A stretch of DNA of 64,000 nt from Sphingopyxis sp. PAMC25046 (GTDB lineage: Bacteria; Pseudomonadota; Alphaproteobacteria; Sphingomonadales; Sphingomonadaceae): positions 2,046,001 to 2,110,000 of the forward strand of contig NZ_CP039250.1 of NCBI RefSeq assembly GCF_004795895.1, in the 5' to 3' direction. The position numbers and the translations under genes were made by a program. Under the pieces are notes generated by a model, which was not told the origin of the DNA, did no database searches, and saw only the letters and a list, made by a program, of their open reading frames with translations. This document shows, in pieces, positions 54,962 to 63,189 of this stretch. Each line of letters opens with the position of its first letter. The stretch's first letter is position 1.

Positions 54962-56526
54962 GCCATTTTGATCCCGGCGACGCCGTTCTCGACGATGCCC
55001 GTCGCGCGCTTCGAAAGGCTGTTCACCGGCGTCGTCACCTTGTCGACGACCATGAAATGTGTCTGCCACGCCTCGCGGCCCACCTCGCACACGACATAGC
55101 CGCGTTGGTCGTTGGCGAATTTGAGTTCGGGGTTCAGTTTCAGCCAGTCGTCGGTGCCGTTCCGCTTGTCGCTGCCGTCGCCACCGCTCGAGATCGAAGT
55201 CGCGACGACTTCGGCTCCGACCACCTTGTCGCGGAGCACGAGGTCCCCGCAGAAATTCTGGTGCTCGTCGCCAGTCAGCACGACGACATTCTTGAGCCCG
55301 CCGAGCCGCGACAACATGCGTTCGCGCGGTGCTTCGTAACCCGCCCAGCTGTCGAGGTTGAGAATCTTCTTCGGCTCGTCGGGGCGACGCCGCCGGTCGA
55401 GCGACATCATCGTCACCTGCTGTGCCAGCGTGTTCCACGTCGCGCCGCCTTCGCCCAAATTGCGGTTCAGCCAGTCTTCCTGCGCCTTGCCCAGCACCTC
55501 GGCCTTCTTGTCATAGACGCCGGGGCAGGCGGGTTTGAAGCCGTCCTCGCACGGCTGGTCGCTGCGATATTGCCGCGTGTCGAGCAGTTGCATCGACATG
55601 AGGTCGCCATAGCGAAGCTCGCGGTTCAGCGCGACCATGCCGCCGCGCGGCAGCATCGAGCGGCGGACGGGCATATGTTCGTACCATGCCTGCATCGCCG
55701 CCTGCTTCTTGAGCATGAAGACCTCGGGCGGGGCGGCTTCGGGGTCGTTGCCGTCGAGCCCGAGCTTCCAATTGTCGATGTCTGACACCCAGTCGTTGCG
55801 AATCTCGTGATCGTCAAAGCTCGACAGAAAGGCATGGGTGCAGCGCGCCGCCTGCAGGTCGATGTCGCCGAGCTGCTGCGCATAGGCGAGGCGGAAGTCG
55901 CCGAGGTCGATCAGATTACGAAACGCATGTTTGCGCACCGGCCGCGTCGGCAGCCCCGCGTCGAACAGATAATCCTGGCTATATTCATAGATGAAGTCGC
56001 CATAATGATAGACGAAGGCCAGGTCTTCGCGCGCGAGGTGGCGGTAGGCTCCGAAAAAGCCGCTTTCGAAATGCTGACAACCGCAGACGCCGAATTTCAG
56101 CGCTTCGGTCGGCGCGCCGACGCGGGGAAGCGTGCGCGCGCGGCCACGCAGGCTGCGCTCGCCGCCCGCGGTGAAGCGGTAGTAATAGGGGCGATCAGGC
56201 TGGAGCCCCGTGACCTCGACATGGACGCTGTGGCCGAGCTCGGGCCGCGCGAGTTCGGTGCCCTTGGCGACCACGTCGCGAAAGCCGGTGTCGCTCGCAA
56301 CTTCCCAGTCGACCGGGAAGTTCGCCAACGGCATCCCGCCGTGGCGCTCCATCGGCTCGGGCGCGAGACGCGTCCAGATGACGAAGCCGTCGCTCGCCGG
56401 ATCGCCCGCCGCGACGCCGAGGCTGAAAGGAAATTCGCGGAAGATACCGCCCTCGGCGCGCAGGATCGCCGGGGCGGCAAGGCCGGCGAGCGTGGCCCCG
56501 GCGAGGAAGTGGCGGCGGTCGAACAT
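54958..56526 (-). CDS. PhoD-like alkaline phosphatase/phosphodiesterase
   Basis: Secreted calcium/iron-dependent phosphohydrolase. The 522-residue protein has a Tat-type signal (DRRHFLAGATLAGLAAPA), an N-terminal fibronectin-like domain and the PhoD metal motifs FGVCGCQHFESG, HYGDFIYEY, SFDDHEIRNDW and VLTGDEHQNFCGD. It is convergent with the small secreted protein gene. A role in phosphate scavenging is expected. Confidence 0.93.
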   Translation of the reverse strand: MFDRRHFLAGATLAGLAAPAILRAEGGIFREFPFSLGVAAGDPASDGFVIWTRLAPEPMERHGGMPLANFPVDWEVASDTGFRDVVAKGTELARPELGHSVHVEVTGLQPDRPYYYRFTAGGERSLRGRARTLPRVGAPTEALKFGVCGCQHFESGFFGAYRHLAREDLAFVYHYGDFIYEYSQDYLFDAGLPTRPVRKHAFRNLIDLGDFRLAYAQQLGDIDLQAARCTHAFLSSFDDHEIRNDWVSDIDNWKLGLDGNDPEAAPPEVFMLKKQAAMQAWYEHMPVRRSMLPRGGMVALNRELRYGDLMSMQLLDTRQYRSDQPCEDGFKPACPGVYDKKAEVLGKAQEDWLNRNLGEGGATWNTLAQQVTMMSLDRRRRPDEPKKILNLDSWAGYEAPRERMLSRLGGLKNVVVLTGDEHQNFCGDLVLRDKVVGAEVVATSISSGGDGSDKRNGTDDWLKLNPELKFANDQRGYVVCEVGREAWQTHFMVVDKVTTPVNSLSKRATGIVENGVAGIKMA

Positions 56527-56603
56527 GGCTGGGCTCCCTGGGGCGAATCGATGCCCCTGATAGCCCAGCTATATGTTTCATCAATGACCGATAGGAGCCC
56601 GCC

Positions 56604-57341
56604 TCAGAACCACATCCGCGCCATCCACAGCGCCATTGCGATCATCATCAGATTTTCGGTGAGCGAGACGAAGCCCAAGGGGACCTTGCTGCTGCCACCG
56701 ACGCAGGCGCACTTGATGTCGCGCTTGTCGATATAGACCGCCTTGAACACCGAAACCGCGCCGATGCCGCCAATGAAGAGCGCAACCGGGATCGACAGCC
56801 AGTCGAGCGTGTGCGCGGTCATCAATACGCCCGCGAGGCCTTCGGCAAAGGGATAGATGCTCGCATAGGGCACCCAGCGCCGCGCTAACAGGTCGTAGTT
56901 CAGGAACATCGTCGCGAATTTGTCGACGTCCTGCAATTTCAGCAACGCGAGCACGATCATGCTGAACGAGATAAACCATTCGGCGGCCCGGATCGTGAAA
57001 AGCTCGCCATAGACCGAAAAGCTGGCCGCGAGCGCCATCAGCGCGGTCATCGCGAACAGCGCAATAACGGGGGTGTAGCTGGTGGCGTCGGGGTCGGCGA
57101 CCTTCAACCCGAAATGACGGCGCAGGTCGTCATATCCGCCGATCCGCTTACCGTCGATGAAGGTTTGCGGCGTCGTCTTGACGTCATGCTTGGCCTTGAA
57201 CGCGTCGGTTTCCTCGCGCGTCGTCAGCCAGCGGTCGTCGACCGCGAAGTCGCGGCTTTCGAGCAGATGTTTTGCCTTGAGGCCATAGGGGCAAATATGC
57301 CCCGGCATGACCATGCGATGGAGGATTGCCTGTTTTGTCAT
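56604..57341 (-). CDS. Glutaredoxin-MauE/DoxX fusion, redox membrane protein
   Basis: The 245-residue protein joins an N-terminal glutaredoxin-like domain (CPYG near residue 17, TTPQTFIDGKRIGGYDDL for GSH binding) to a MauE/DoxX-type membrane domain with four helices and a C-terminal CACVGG pair. Such fusions move electrons across the membrane to periplasmic disulfide partners. The ATG at 57341 is chosen: an ATG at 57350 overlaps the predicted -10 element. The transcript start predicted from the promoter is almost at this ATG, so the mRNA may be leaderless. Controlled by the divergent MerR regulator. Confidence 0.88.
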   Translation of the reverse strand: MTKQAILHRMVMPGHICPYGLKAKHLLESRDFAVDDRWLTTREETDAFKAKHDVKTTPQTFIDGKRIGGYDDLRRHFGLKVADPDATSYTPVIALFAMTALMALAASFSVYGELFTIRAAEWFISFSMIVLALLKLQDVDKFATMFLNYDLLARRWVPYASIYPFAEGLAGVLMTAHTLDWLSIPVALFIGGIGAVSVFKAVYIDKRDIKCACVGGSSKVPLGFVSLTENLMMIAMALWMARMWF

Positions 57342-57348
57342 GCACCCC

Positions 57349-57379
57349 ATATAGGCTCCGTACCATGGTACGGAGTCAA
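57349..57379 (-). promoter_or_regulatory. MerR-type promoter and mer-like operator
   Basis: On the minus strand TTGACT (57379-57374) and CTATAT (57354-57349) are separated by 19 bp, the long spacer of MerR-activated promoters. Within the spacer region lies a perfect 20-bp palindrome, CTCCGTACCATGGTACGGAG (57356-57375). Its half-sites TCCGTAC/GTACGGA equal those of the classic mercury operator. The GGAG of the palindrome also serves as ribosome site of the regulator gene, so the regulator represses its own translation region when bound. Confidence 0.85.
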
Positions 57380-57382
57380 GCG

Positions 57383-57817
57383 ATGCAATTGACGATCGGA
57401 AAATTGGCGGCGGCGGGCGAGGTCGGGATTGAGACCGTGCGCTATTACCAGCGGCGTGGGCTGATGGACACGCCCGCGCGCAGCGGCGGCGACGGTTGGG
57501 GCGGCGGTGTGCGCCGCTACGACGAAGATGATCTGCGACGCCTCAAATTCATCCGCGCGGCGCAGGGCGCCGGCTTCACGCTCGACGAGATCGGCGAGTT
57601 GCTTGCGCTCGAAGCGAGCGACGACCGCGTCCGCGTCCGCACCCTCGCGCGCCAGCGGATCGACGTCCTCAACGAAAAGATCGCCCAGATGACCGCAACG
57701 CGCGCCGCCCTCACGCGCCTCGCCGACCAATGCGCCGCGAGCGACAAGGGGCCTTGCCCGATTCTGGCGGCGTTCGATCCAACCTCACTCCTCCCGCCTG
57801 CGGGAGGGAAGGCTTAG
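57383..57817 (+). CDS. MerR-family regulator, mercury-type
   Basis: The 144-residue protein has the MerR winged HTH (IGKLAAAGEVGIETVRYYQRRGL) and a dimerisation helix. Cys117 and Cys125 lie in CAASDKGPCPIL and match Cys117 and Cys126 of Tn501 MerR. Cys82 has no counterpart; the segment reads SDDRVRV. I chose the ATG at 57383 because the one at 57365 is inside the operator, and GGAG lies seven bases upstream. The 3' end falls in a palindromic repeat that encodes PPAGGKA. Its target appears to be the glutaredoxin-MauE gene. Confidence 0.9.
   Translation: MQLTIGKLAAAGEVGIETVRYYQRRGLMDTPARSGGDGWGGGVRRYDEDDLRRLKFIRAAQGAGFTLDEIGELLALEASDDRVRVRTLARQRIDVLNEKIAQMTATRAALTRLADQCAASDKGPCPILAAFDPTSLLPPAGGKA
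57790..57807. repeat. REP-like GC palindrome within the MerR gene end
   Basis: CTCCCGC (57791-57797) and GCGGGAG (57800-57806) form a stem that extends by one more C-G pair. The sequence lies in the last codons of the MerR gene, eight bases before the convergent ychF stop. Such CTCCCGC...GCGGGAG units are common in sphingomonad intergenic regions from memory. It may act as a bidirectional transcription stop. No T-tract is present. Confidence 0.5.
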
Positions 57818-58911
57818 CTATGCAGGAAGTGCATCACGTCGCCGTCGTTCACGACATAGGCCTTGCCTTCGGCGCGCAGCTTGCCCGCCTCGCGCGCCTT
57901 CGCTTCGCCGCCTAGCGTGACATAATCGTCATAGGCGATCGTTTCGGCGCGGATGAAGCCCTTCTGGAAATCGCTGTGGATTTCGCCCGCAGCCTCGGGC
58001 GCCGTGGCGCCGGTGTGGACGGTCCACGCACGCGCTTCCTGCGGCCCGACGGTGAAGAAGGTGATGAGGTGGAGCAGCTCGTAACCCGCGCGGATCACGC
58101 GCGCGAGGCCGGTTTCGTGGAGGCCCATTTCTTCGAGGAACTCGAGCCGGTCGGCCATGTCCATCGTGACGAGCTCGCTCTCGATTGCCGCCGAAACGAC
58201 CACCGCCTGCGCGCCCTCGGCCGCTGCCTTTGCAAAGACTTTTTCGGAGAAGGCGTTGCCGTTCGCGGCGCTGCCTTCGTCGACGTTGCAAACGTAAAGG
58301 ACGGGCTTCGAAGTCAGAAGCTGGGCGGTGCGCAGCACGCGAGCTTCCTCGTCATCCTTGGGCTCGACGAGTCGCGCGGGCTTGCCTTCGCGCAGCAAGT
58401 CGAGCGTCTGCCCGAGCACCGACGCGGCGATCTTCGCTTCCTTGTCGCCCTGCGCCGCCTTCTTGGCAAAAGCGGGAACGCGCTTTTCGAGGCTTTCGAG
58501 GTCGGCGAGCAGCAGTTCGGTCTCGACCGTTTCGGCATCCGCGACCGGATCGACCTTGTTTTCGACATGCTGGATGTCGTCATCCTCGAAACAGCGCAGG
58601 ACGTGGACGATCGCGTCGACCTCGCGGATGTTGCCGAGGAACTGGTTGCCCAGCCCTTCGCCTTTCGACGCGCCGCGCACCAGCCCGGCGATGTCGACAA
58701 AGGCGAGCTGCGTCGCAATGATCTTCTTGCTGTTCGCAATCGCGGCCAGTTTCTCCAGCCGCGCGTCGGGCACCGCGACATTGCCGATATTGGGCTCGAT
58801 CGTGCAGAAGGGATAGTTTGCCGCCTGCGCCGCCGCGGTTTCGGTCAGCGCGTTGAACAGGGTGGACTTGCCGACGTTGGGCAGGCCGACGATCCCGCAT
58901 TTGAAACCCAT
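57814..58911 (-). CDS. ychF: YchF/OLA1-family ATPase
   Basis: Obg-like P-loop protein that binds the ribosome and prefers ATP. The 365-residue protein has VGLPNVGKSTLFNAL (G1), FVDIAGLVRGASKGEGLGNQFL (G3), the NVDE variant of G4 and a C-terminal TGS domain with HTGATAPEAAG and YVVNDGDVMHFL. Its stop overlaps the MerR stop by a few bases. A universal single-copy gene, so firmly core chromosome. Confidence 0.97.
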   Translation of the reverse strand: MGFKCGIVGLPNVGKSTLFNALTETAAAQAANYPFCTIEPNIGNVAVPDARLEKLAAIANSKKIIATQLAFVDIAGLVRGASKGEGLGNQFLGNIREVDAIVHVLRCFEDDDIQHVENKVDPVADAETVETELLLADLESLEKRVPAFAKKAAQGDKEAKIAASVLGQTLDLLREGKPARLVEPKDDEEARVLRTAQLLTSKPVLYVCNVDEGSAANGNAFSEKVFAKAAAEGAQAVVVSAAIESELVTMDMADRLEFLEEMGLHETGLARVIRAGYELLHLITFFTVGPQEARAWTVHTGATAPEAAGEIHSDFQKGFIRAETIAYDDYVTLGGEAKAREAGKLRAEGKAYVVNDGDVMHFLHS

Positions 58912-59041
58912 AAAAACTCCGTGAGGTCCGGCATGCTGTGAATGGGGGCCGGTAATGCTGCGCCCCCTAGCGCCAAGTCACGCACGATGCCAGTCTTTGC
59001 CGTTGCGTCCGGTTCAGACTTGCCGCTTTATCGCATCCGTC

Positions 59042-59707
59042 ATGACGAAATCGCGCCTAGTTCCTGCCGCAGCTATTTTTCTGACTCTCGGCGCGACCGC
59101 GGTCGTTTCCGCGCAGAGCCGTTTCGAAGAAGGCGTTTTGACCGAACTCAACCGCTTCCGCAGCGATCCCGCGGCCTACACTGAATATCTGCGCGACTAT
59201 CGTCCGCGCTTCGAGGGCAAGCTACTGATCGGCAACGACGACAGCGAGATCGACATCATGACGCGCGAGGGCGTCGCCGCAGTCGACGAGGCGATCCGCG
59301 ACCTGCGCCGCGAAAAGCCGCTTCCGACGCTGGAATGGAGCGACCCGCTTGCCCGCGCAGCGGCGGACCATGTCGCGGTCCAGTCGCGCTCGGGCGCGGT
59401 CGGCCATTATACGCGGGGAAGCGGGCCCGGCGAACGGATGAAGGCGCGCGGCGGCGGACCCTATGTCAGCGAAGTCATTACCTATGGCCATCACACGCCC
59501 GAAGGCGTCGTCGACCAGTTGCTGATCGACGACGGCGTGCCCGACCGCGGCCATCGGCACAGCCTGCTCCGTCCGACGCACCGCTATGCCGGGATCGCCT
59601 GCGGCCGCCATCCGGTGCACCGGACGATGTGCGTGACGTTGATGTCACAAACGCGCGACGGCTCCCCGCCGCCTCCGCCGAAGCGGGCGGCGACGAAGGC
59701 CGAGTAG
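59042..59707 (+). CDS. Secreted CAP-domain (SCP/PR1-like) protein
   Basis: The 221-residue protein has a signal peptide (about 1-24) and a CAP domain with LTELNRFRSDPAAY, WSDPLARAAADHVAVQ, VGHYTRGSGPGERM and GHRHSLLRPTHRYAGIAC. Bacterial CAP proteins are secreted; the exact job is unknown. The ATG at 59042 starts a good signal peptide; the longer frame from 58955 does not. It is divergent from ychF. Confidence 0.9.
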   Translation: MTKSRLVPAAAIFLTLGATAVVSAQSRFEEGVLTELNRFRSDPAAYTEYLRDYRPRFEGKLLIGNDDSEIDIMTREGVAAVDEAIRDLRREKPLPTLEWSDPLARAAADHVAVQSRSGAVGHYTRGSGPGERMKARGGGPYVSEVITYGHHTPEGVVDQLLIDDGVPDRGHRHSLLRPTHRYAGIACGRHPVHRTMCVTLMSQTRDGSPPPPPKRAATKAE

Positions 59708-59743
59708 GCGGGGCCGGCCGCGAGCGACTGGCCCCGGGCGTTG

Positions 59744-61618
59744 TCAGTTGCCAACCGGCTGGTTGTCGGTCCGCCGCACTACGATCGTCGACGACCGCGG
59801 CGCTTCGCCCGCGACCGGCCAGTCGCCGGTCGGATGCTGGATGTTGACGAAGAAGGTCGTGAGGTCGGGCGTATAAGCGAGGCCCGTAATCTCGCAGCCG
59901 AGCGGGCCGACGAGGAAGCGTTTCGACTGCTTGTTCTGCTGGTCAACATAGAACATCGCGTTATGGCCGAATGCTTGGTCGATCGTCGTTCCGTCGAGAC
60001 CCGAATTGCCCGGAACGCTGTGGTCGGTCTGCACCCACATACGGCCTTGCGGGTCGATGCGAAGGCCGTCGGGGCTTGAGAAGGTGTCGCCTTCGATGTC
60101 GCCGACGAGGTTGCTGCCGCCCGCTGCGAGCGTGGGATCGCCCGCGGTCAGGAAGATTTCCCAGCTGAACTTGGTCGCCAGCGGCGAATTGCCTTCCTCG
60201 CTGAACTTCAGGATATGACCGTGCAGGTTCCGGATGCGCGGATTCGCCGGATCGGTGACGCGGCGACCACTGTTGTTGGTGAGCGTGCAGAAGATCGCCT
60301 TGTTGTCGGGCGCGACGGTCAACCATTCGGGGCGGTCCATCACGGTGCCGCCGGCGACGCGCGCCGCTCGCTGGCAGTTCATCAGCACGTCGGCCTGATT
60401 GTTGAAATCGACCGTGGTCGGCGCCGGCGGAGTCGTGCTCTGGCTGACATTGCCCGGATCCTGTGCGCCCGCGGTCAGGCCGTTTTCGCCGACGACCAGC
60501 GCGCGCCATTCGCCGGTGCCGTCGCCGTTGAAGCGCGCCACATAGAGCGTGCCGTAGTCGAGCAGGTCGGTGTTCGCCGCGCGGTTCGTGTCGCTATAGG
60601 CGCGGTCGGGAACAAATTTATAGATGCACCCCGGGGTCGTGTCGTCGCCCATGTAAAAGGCGACGCGGCGGTCGGCACTCGCCATAAAGGCGACATTTTC
60701 GTGGTTAAACCGGCCCATGGCGGTGCGCTTGGTCGGTTGCGCGAGTTCGCGCAGCGGGTCGATCTCGACTACCCAGCCATAGTTGGTTTCGGGCTGGGTC
60801 GGGTCGAGATAATTGTCCATCGTCTCCTCGCAGGTGAGGTAGGTGTTCCACGGCGTCCGCCCGCTCGAACAATTGTTGAGCATACCCTTGATGCTGCCCG
60901 ACAGCAGGCCCGCGGCGGGACCGCCGGCGCGATAGCTGCTGTTGCCCGTGTAACGGCGATTATAGGTCGACCCGGACTGGACCGTCCATTTGCCGTCGCT
61001 CCCCTTGGCGATCTCGACGACGCCGATGCCGACGGCCGACAGCGCGATCGCCTTCTGGTCGGCACTCGCCGTCGCGGCATCATAGCTGCCAGCCATCAGG
61101 ATGTTGAAGTCGGGATATTCATAGTTCATCGCGAGGAGGCCGCGGGTATTGGCGTCGACGTTCGGGAGCGCGAAATATTCCATGCCGTCGTGATTGCCGC
61201 CGGCCCATTTCTCGGCGACCGCGGGGCTCGCGGGGAAACTGCCGGCATAAGGCGTGCCGGCTTCCACCGAATCGCCCGCTTTCAGCAGCACATCGACGGA
61301 ATAGCCCTCGGGCACCGTCACCCGATCCTCCTGGTTCGCGGCGACAGCGGCAAAGCTGGCGACAAAGCTCGGCGGCGGGGTCGGGGTGGGGGTCGGCGCC
61401 GGGGTGGGCGTCGGCGGGACGGTGACGATCGGTTCGCCATCGTCGTCGCACGCCGCGAGCGCCATTGCCGGGATCACCGACAGACCGAACAGTCCGTTCC
61501 GCAGCAGCGTGCGGCGCGTCGGATTTTCGGCGACGATCGCCTCGAGGCTGTCGGGGCCCGGAAGGCCGCCGGTTTCGCCGCGATAAGGCGCGCGAGCTTT
61601 GTCGGTAAGATGTGACAT
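59744..61618 (-). CDS. PhoX-like phosphatase (DUF839)
   Basis: Secreted calcium/iron-dependent phosphatase family. The 624-residue protein has a Tat-like signal TRRTLLRNGLFGLSVIPAMALAAC that may also be a lipoprotein box, a Pro/Thr-rich linker with many PTP repeats, and the PhoX core (MNYEYPDFN, STYNRRYTGNSS, YLTCEETMDNY, RFNHENVAF, FSSPDGLRIDPQGRMWVQTD). The ATG at 61618 has AGGGGAA upstream; the frame's earlier start at 61681 is not needed. With phoD it gives two extracellular phosphatases within 7 kb. Confidence 0.93.
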   Translation of the reverse strand: MSHLTDKARAPYRGETGGLPGPDSLEAIVAENPTRRTLLRNGLFGLSVIPAMALAACDDDGEPIVTVPPTPTPAPTPTPTPPPSFVASFAAVAANQEDRVTVPEGYSVDVLLKAGDSVEAGTPYAGSFPASPAVAEKWAGGNHDGMEYFALPNVDANTRGLLAMNYEYPDFNILMAGSYDAATASADQKAIALSAVGIGVVEIAKGSDGKWTVQSGSTYNRRYTGNSSYRAGGPAAGLLSGSIKGMLNNCSSGRTPWNTYLTCEETMDNYLDPTQPETNYGWVVEIDPLRELAQPTKRTAMGRFNHENVAFMASADRRVAFYMGDDTTPGCIYKFVPDRAYSDTNRAANTDLLDYGTLYVARFNGDGTGEWRALVVGENGLTAGAQDPGNVSQSTTPPAPTTVDFNNQADVLMNCQRAARVAGGTVMDRPEWLTVAPDNKAIFCTLTNNSGRRVTDPANPRIRNLHGHILKFSEEGNSPLATKFSWEIFLTAGDPTLAAGGSNLVGDIEGDTFSSPDGLRIDPQGRMWVQTDHSVPGNSGLDGTTIDQAFGHNAMFYVDQQNKQSKRFLVGPLGCEITGLAYTPDLTTFFVNIQHPTGDWPVAGEAPRSSTIVVRRTDNQPVGN

Positions 61619-61788
61619 GCAGTTCCCCTGTTTTTCGGTTGAGCCCCGGGACTCGATTGTCCCGGTTGGGAGGTGGCGCACCGATTGCAGAGGATGATGT
61701 CAGCCGCGTTGCTTGAACGCGTCGGAATGCAATGACTTATATGACGGCCATGTGACGGTGATCGGAGCGGCAAGCGCGCCGGGGCTCG

Positions 61789-62358
61789 TCAGTTCTGCAA
61801 ACGCAGAGCCAGATCGCTCTGGAAGCGCACCTCGTCGCCGTCGGCGAGCCATTTCGCTTCGGCGGCGATCGCGCCGAGCAGGTCGATCAACGGCTCCATT
61901 TCGCTCTTGTGATAATTGCCGAGGACGTGGCCGGTCACGCGATCCTTGTGCCCCGGATGGCCGATGCCGATGCGTATGCGGCGAAAATCGTCGCCGATGT
62001 GGCTGATCATGCTGCGGATGCCGTTATGGCCCGCCGCGCCGCCGCCCTGCTTCACCTTGACCTTCATCGGCGCGAGATCGAGTTCGTCGTAAAAGGCGGT
62101 GACGTCCTGCGGCGTCAATTTGTAGAAATCCATTGCGGCGCGCACGCTGCGACCGCTTTCGTTCATGAAGGTGCCGGGTTTGAGCAGCAGGATGCGCTGC
62201 GATCCGATGCGGCCTTCCTGGATCCAGCCCTGGAATTTCTTGGCTGGCGCGGGAAAGTCGTAAAAGTCGGCGATGACGTCGGCGGCCATGAAGCCGACAT
62301 TGTGACGGTGCATCGCATATTTGGGCCCCGGATTGCCGAGGCCGACCCAGAGCTGCAT
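61789..62358 (-). CDS. pth: Peptidyl-tRNA hydrolase
   Basis: Cleaves peptidyl-tRNA released from stalled ribosomes. The 189-residue protein has the motif WVGLGNPGPKYAMHRHNVGFMAAD with the catalytic His, PGTFMNESG and the late GGAAGHNGIRSM and RIGIGHPGHKD. It follows rplY on the same strand by 68 bp, a frequent pair in bacteria. Confidence 0.97.
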   Translation of the reverse strand: MQLWVGLGNPGPKYAMHRHNVGFMAADVIADFYDFPAPAKKFQGWIQEGRIGSQRILLLKPGTFMNESGRSVRAAMDFYKLTPQDVTAFYDELDLAPMKVKVKQGGGAAGHNGIRSMISHIGDDFRRIRIGIGHPGHKDRVTGHVLGNYHKSEMEPLIDLLGAIAAEAKWLADGDEVRFQSDLALRLQN

Positions 62359-62389
62359 GATCCTGTCTTTCCCGGGTCCTGTCGTTGGC

Positions 62390-62414
62390 GGCCCCTTCCG
62401 CGCGGAAAGGGGCC
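62390..62414. other. GC-rich hairpin between rplY and pth
   Basis: GGCCCCTTCCGC meets GCGGAAAGGGGCC head to head, giving a long stem with one bulged A. It lies 12 bp after the rplY stop in the direction of transcription. There is no run of T after it, so it does not look like an intrinsic terminator. It may moderate read-through into pth or stabilise the rplY mRNA end. Confidence 0.55.
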
Positions 62415-62426
62415 GTCCGAACGATA

Positions 62427-63080
62427 TTAGGCTTCGTCGCCTTCGGCGGCGGGCGCTTCGCCTTCGGCAGCTTCGCCTTCGTCCTTCGTCGTATCGCCGT
62501 CGCTCGACTTGAGCGCCGACGGGGCGACGATGGTTGCGATGGTGAAGTCGCGGTCGGTGATCGCGCTTTCGACACCCTTCGGCAGAGTGACGTTGCTGAT
62601 GTGGATCGAATCGCCGACGTCGAAGCCGGTGACGTCGATCGCGATCTCGTCGGGGATCTTGTCCGCGTCGCAGACGAGTTCGAGTTCGTGACGAACGATG
62701 TTGAGCACGCCGCCGCGCTTCAGACCCGGCGAGGCTTCTTCGTTCTGGAACGAGACCGGCACGGCGACCTGGACGGTCGCGCCCTTGGCGATGCGCAGGA
62801 AGTCGGCGTGGATCGGGCGATCCTTGACCGGGTGGAACGCGACGTCCTTGGGCAGCGTCCGGATCTGCTTGCCGCCGACGTCGATCATCACGACCGAGTT
62901 CATGAAGTGACCCGTCATCAGCTGCTTCATCAGCAGCTTTTCCTCGACGTGGATCATCAGGGGTTCTTCCTTGCCGCCATAGACGACGGCGGGAACACGA
63001 CCTTCACGACGCAGTTCACGCGAGGCTCCCTTGCCTCCGCGTTCGCGCGTCTCGGCCGTCAGCGTCAGCTGATCGCTCAT
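62427..63080 (-). CDS. rplY: Ribosomal protein L25 (long Ctc form)
   Basis: Large-subunit protein that binds 5S rRNA. The 217-residue protein has the L25 N-terminal domain ([23 protein letters not shown]) and the TL5/Ctc C-terminal domain ([24 protein letters not shown]), then an acidic Ala/Glu tail. The long form is usual in alphaproteobacteria. Precedes pth. Confidence 0.97.
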   Translation of the reverse strand: MSDQLTLTAETRERGGKGASRELRREGRVPAVVYGGKEEPLMIHVEEKLLMKQLMTGHFMNSVVMIDVGGKQIRTLPKDVAFHPVKDRPIHADFLRIAKGATVQVAVPVSFQNEEASPGLKRGGVLNIVRHELELVCDADKIPDEIAIDVTGFDVGDSIHISNVTLPKGVESAITDRDFTIATIVAPSALKSSDGDTTKDEGEAAEGEAPAAEGDEA

Positions 63081-63189
63081 AGTATTTCTCCGAGATTCGG
63101 TTACACAGTTCCGCCACGCCTCCAGGGATGACCATGACGGAAGCCGGGGCGCTTAGCCGGGAAGCGGCGGAATTGCAAGCGCGACGCGC

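Noticed and set aside
60215..61615. 466-residue open frame opposite phoX
   Set aside because: Shadow of the PhoX gene in a GC-rich genome; repetitive Arg/Gly composition.
62390..62414. Intrinsic terminator after rplY
   Set aside because: The stem is strong, but no T-tract follows on the transcribed strand.
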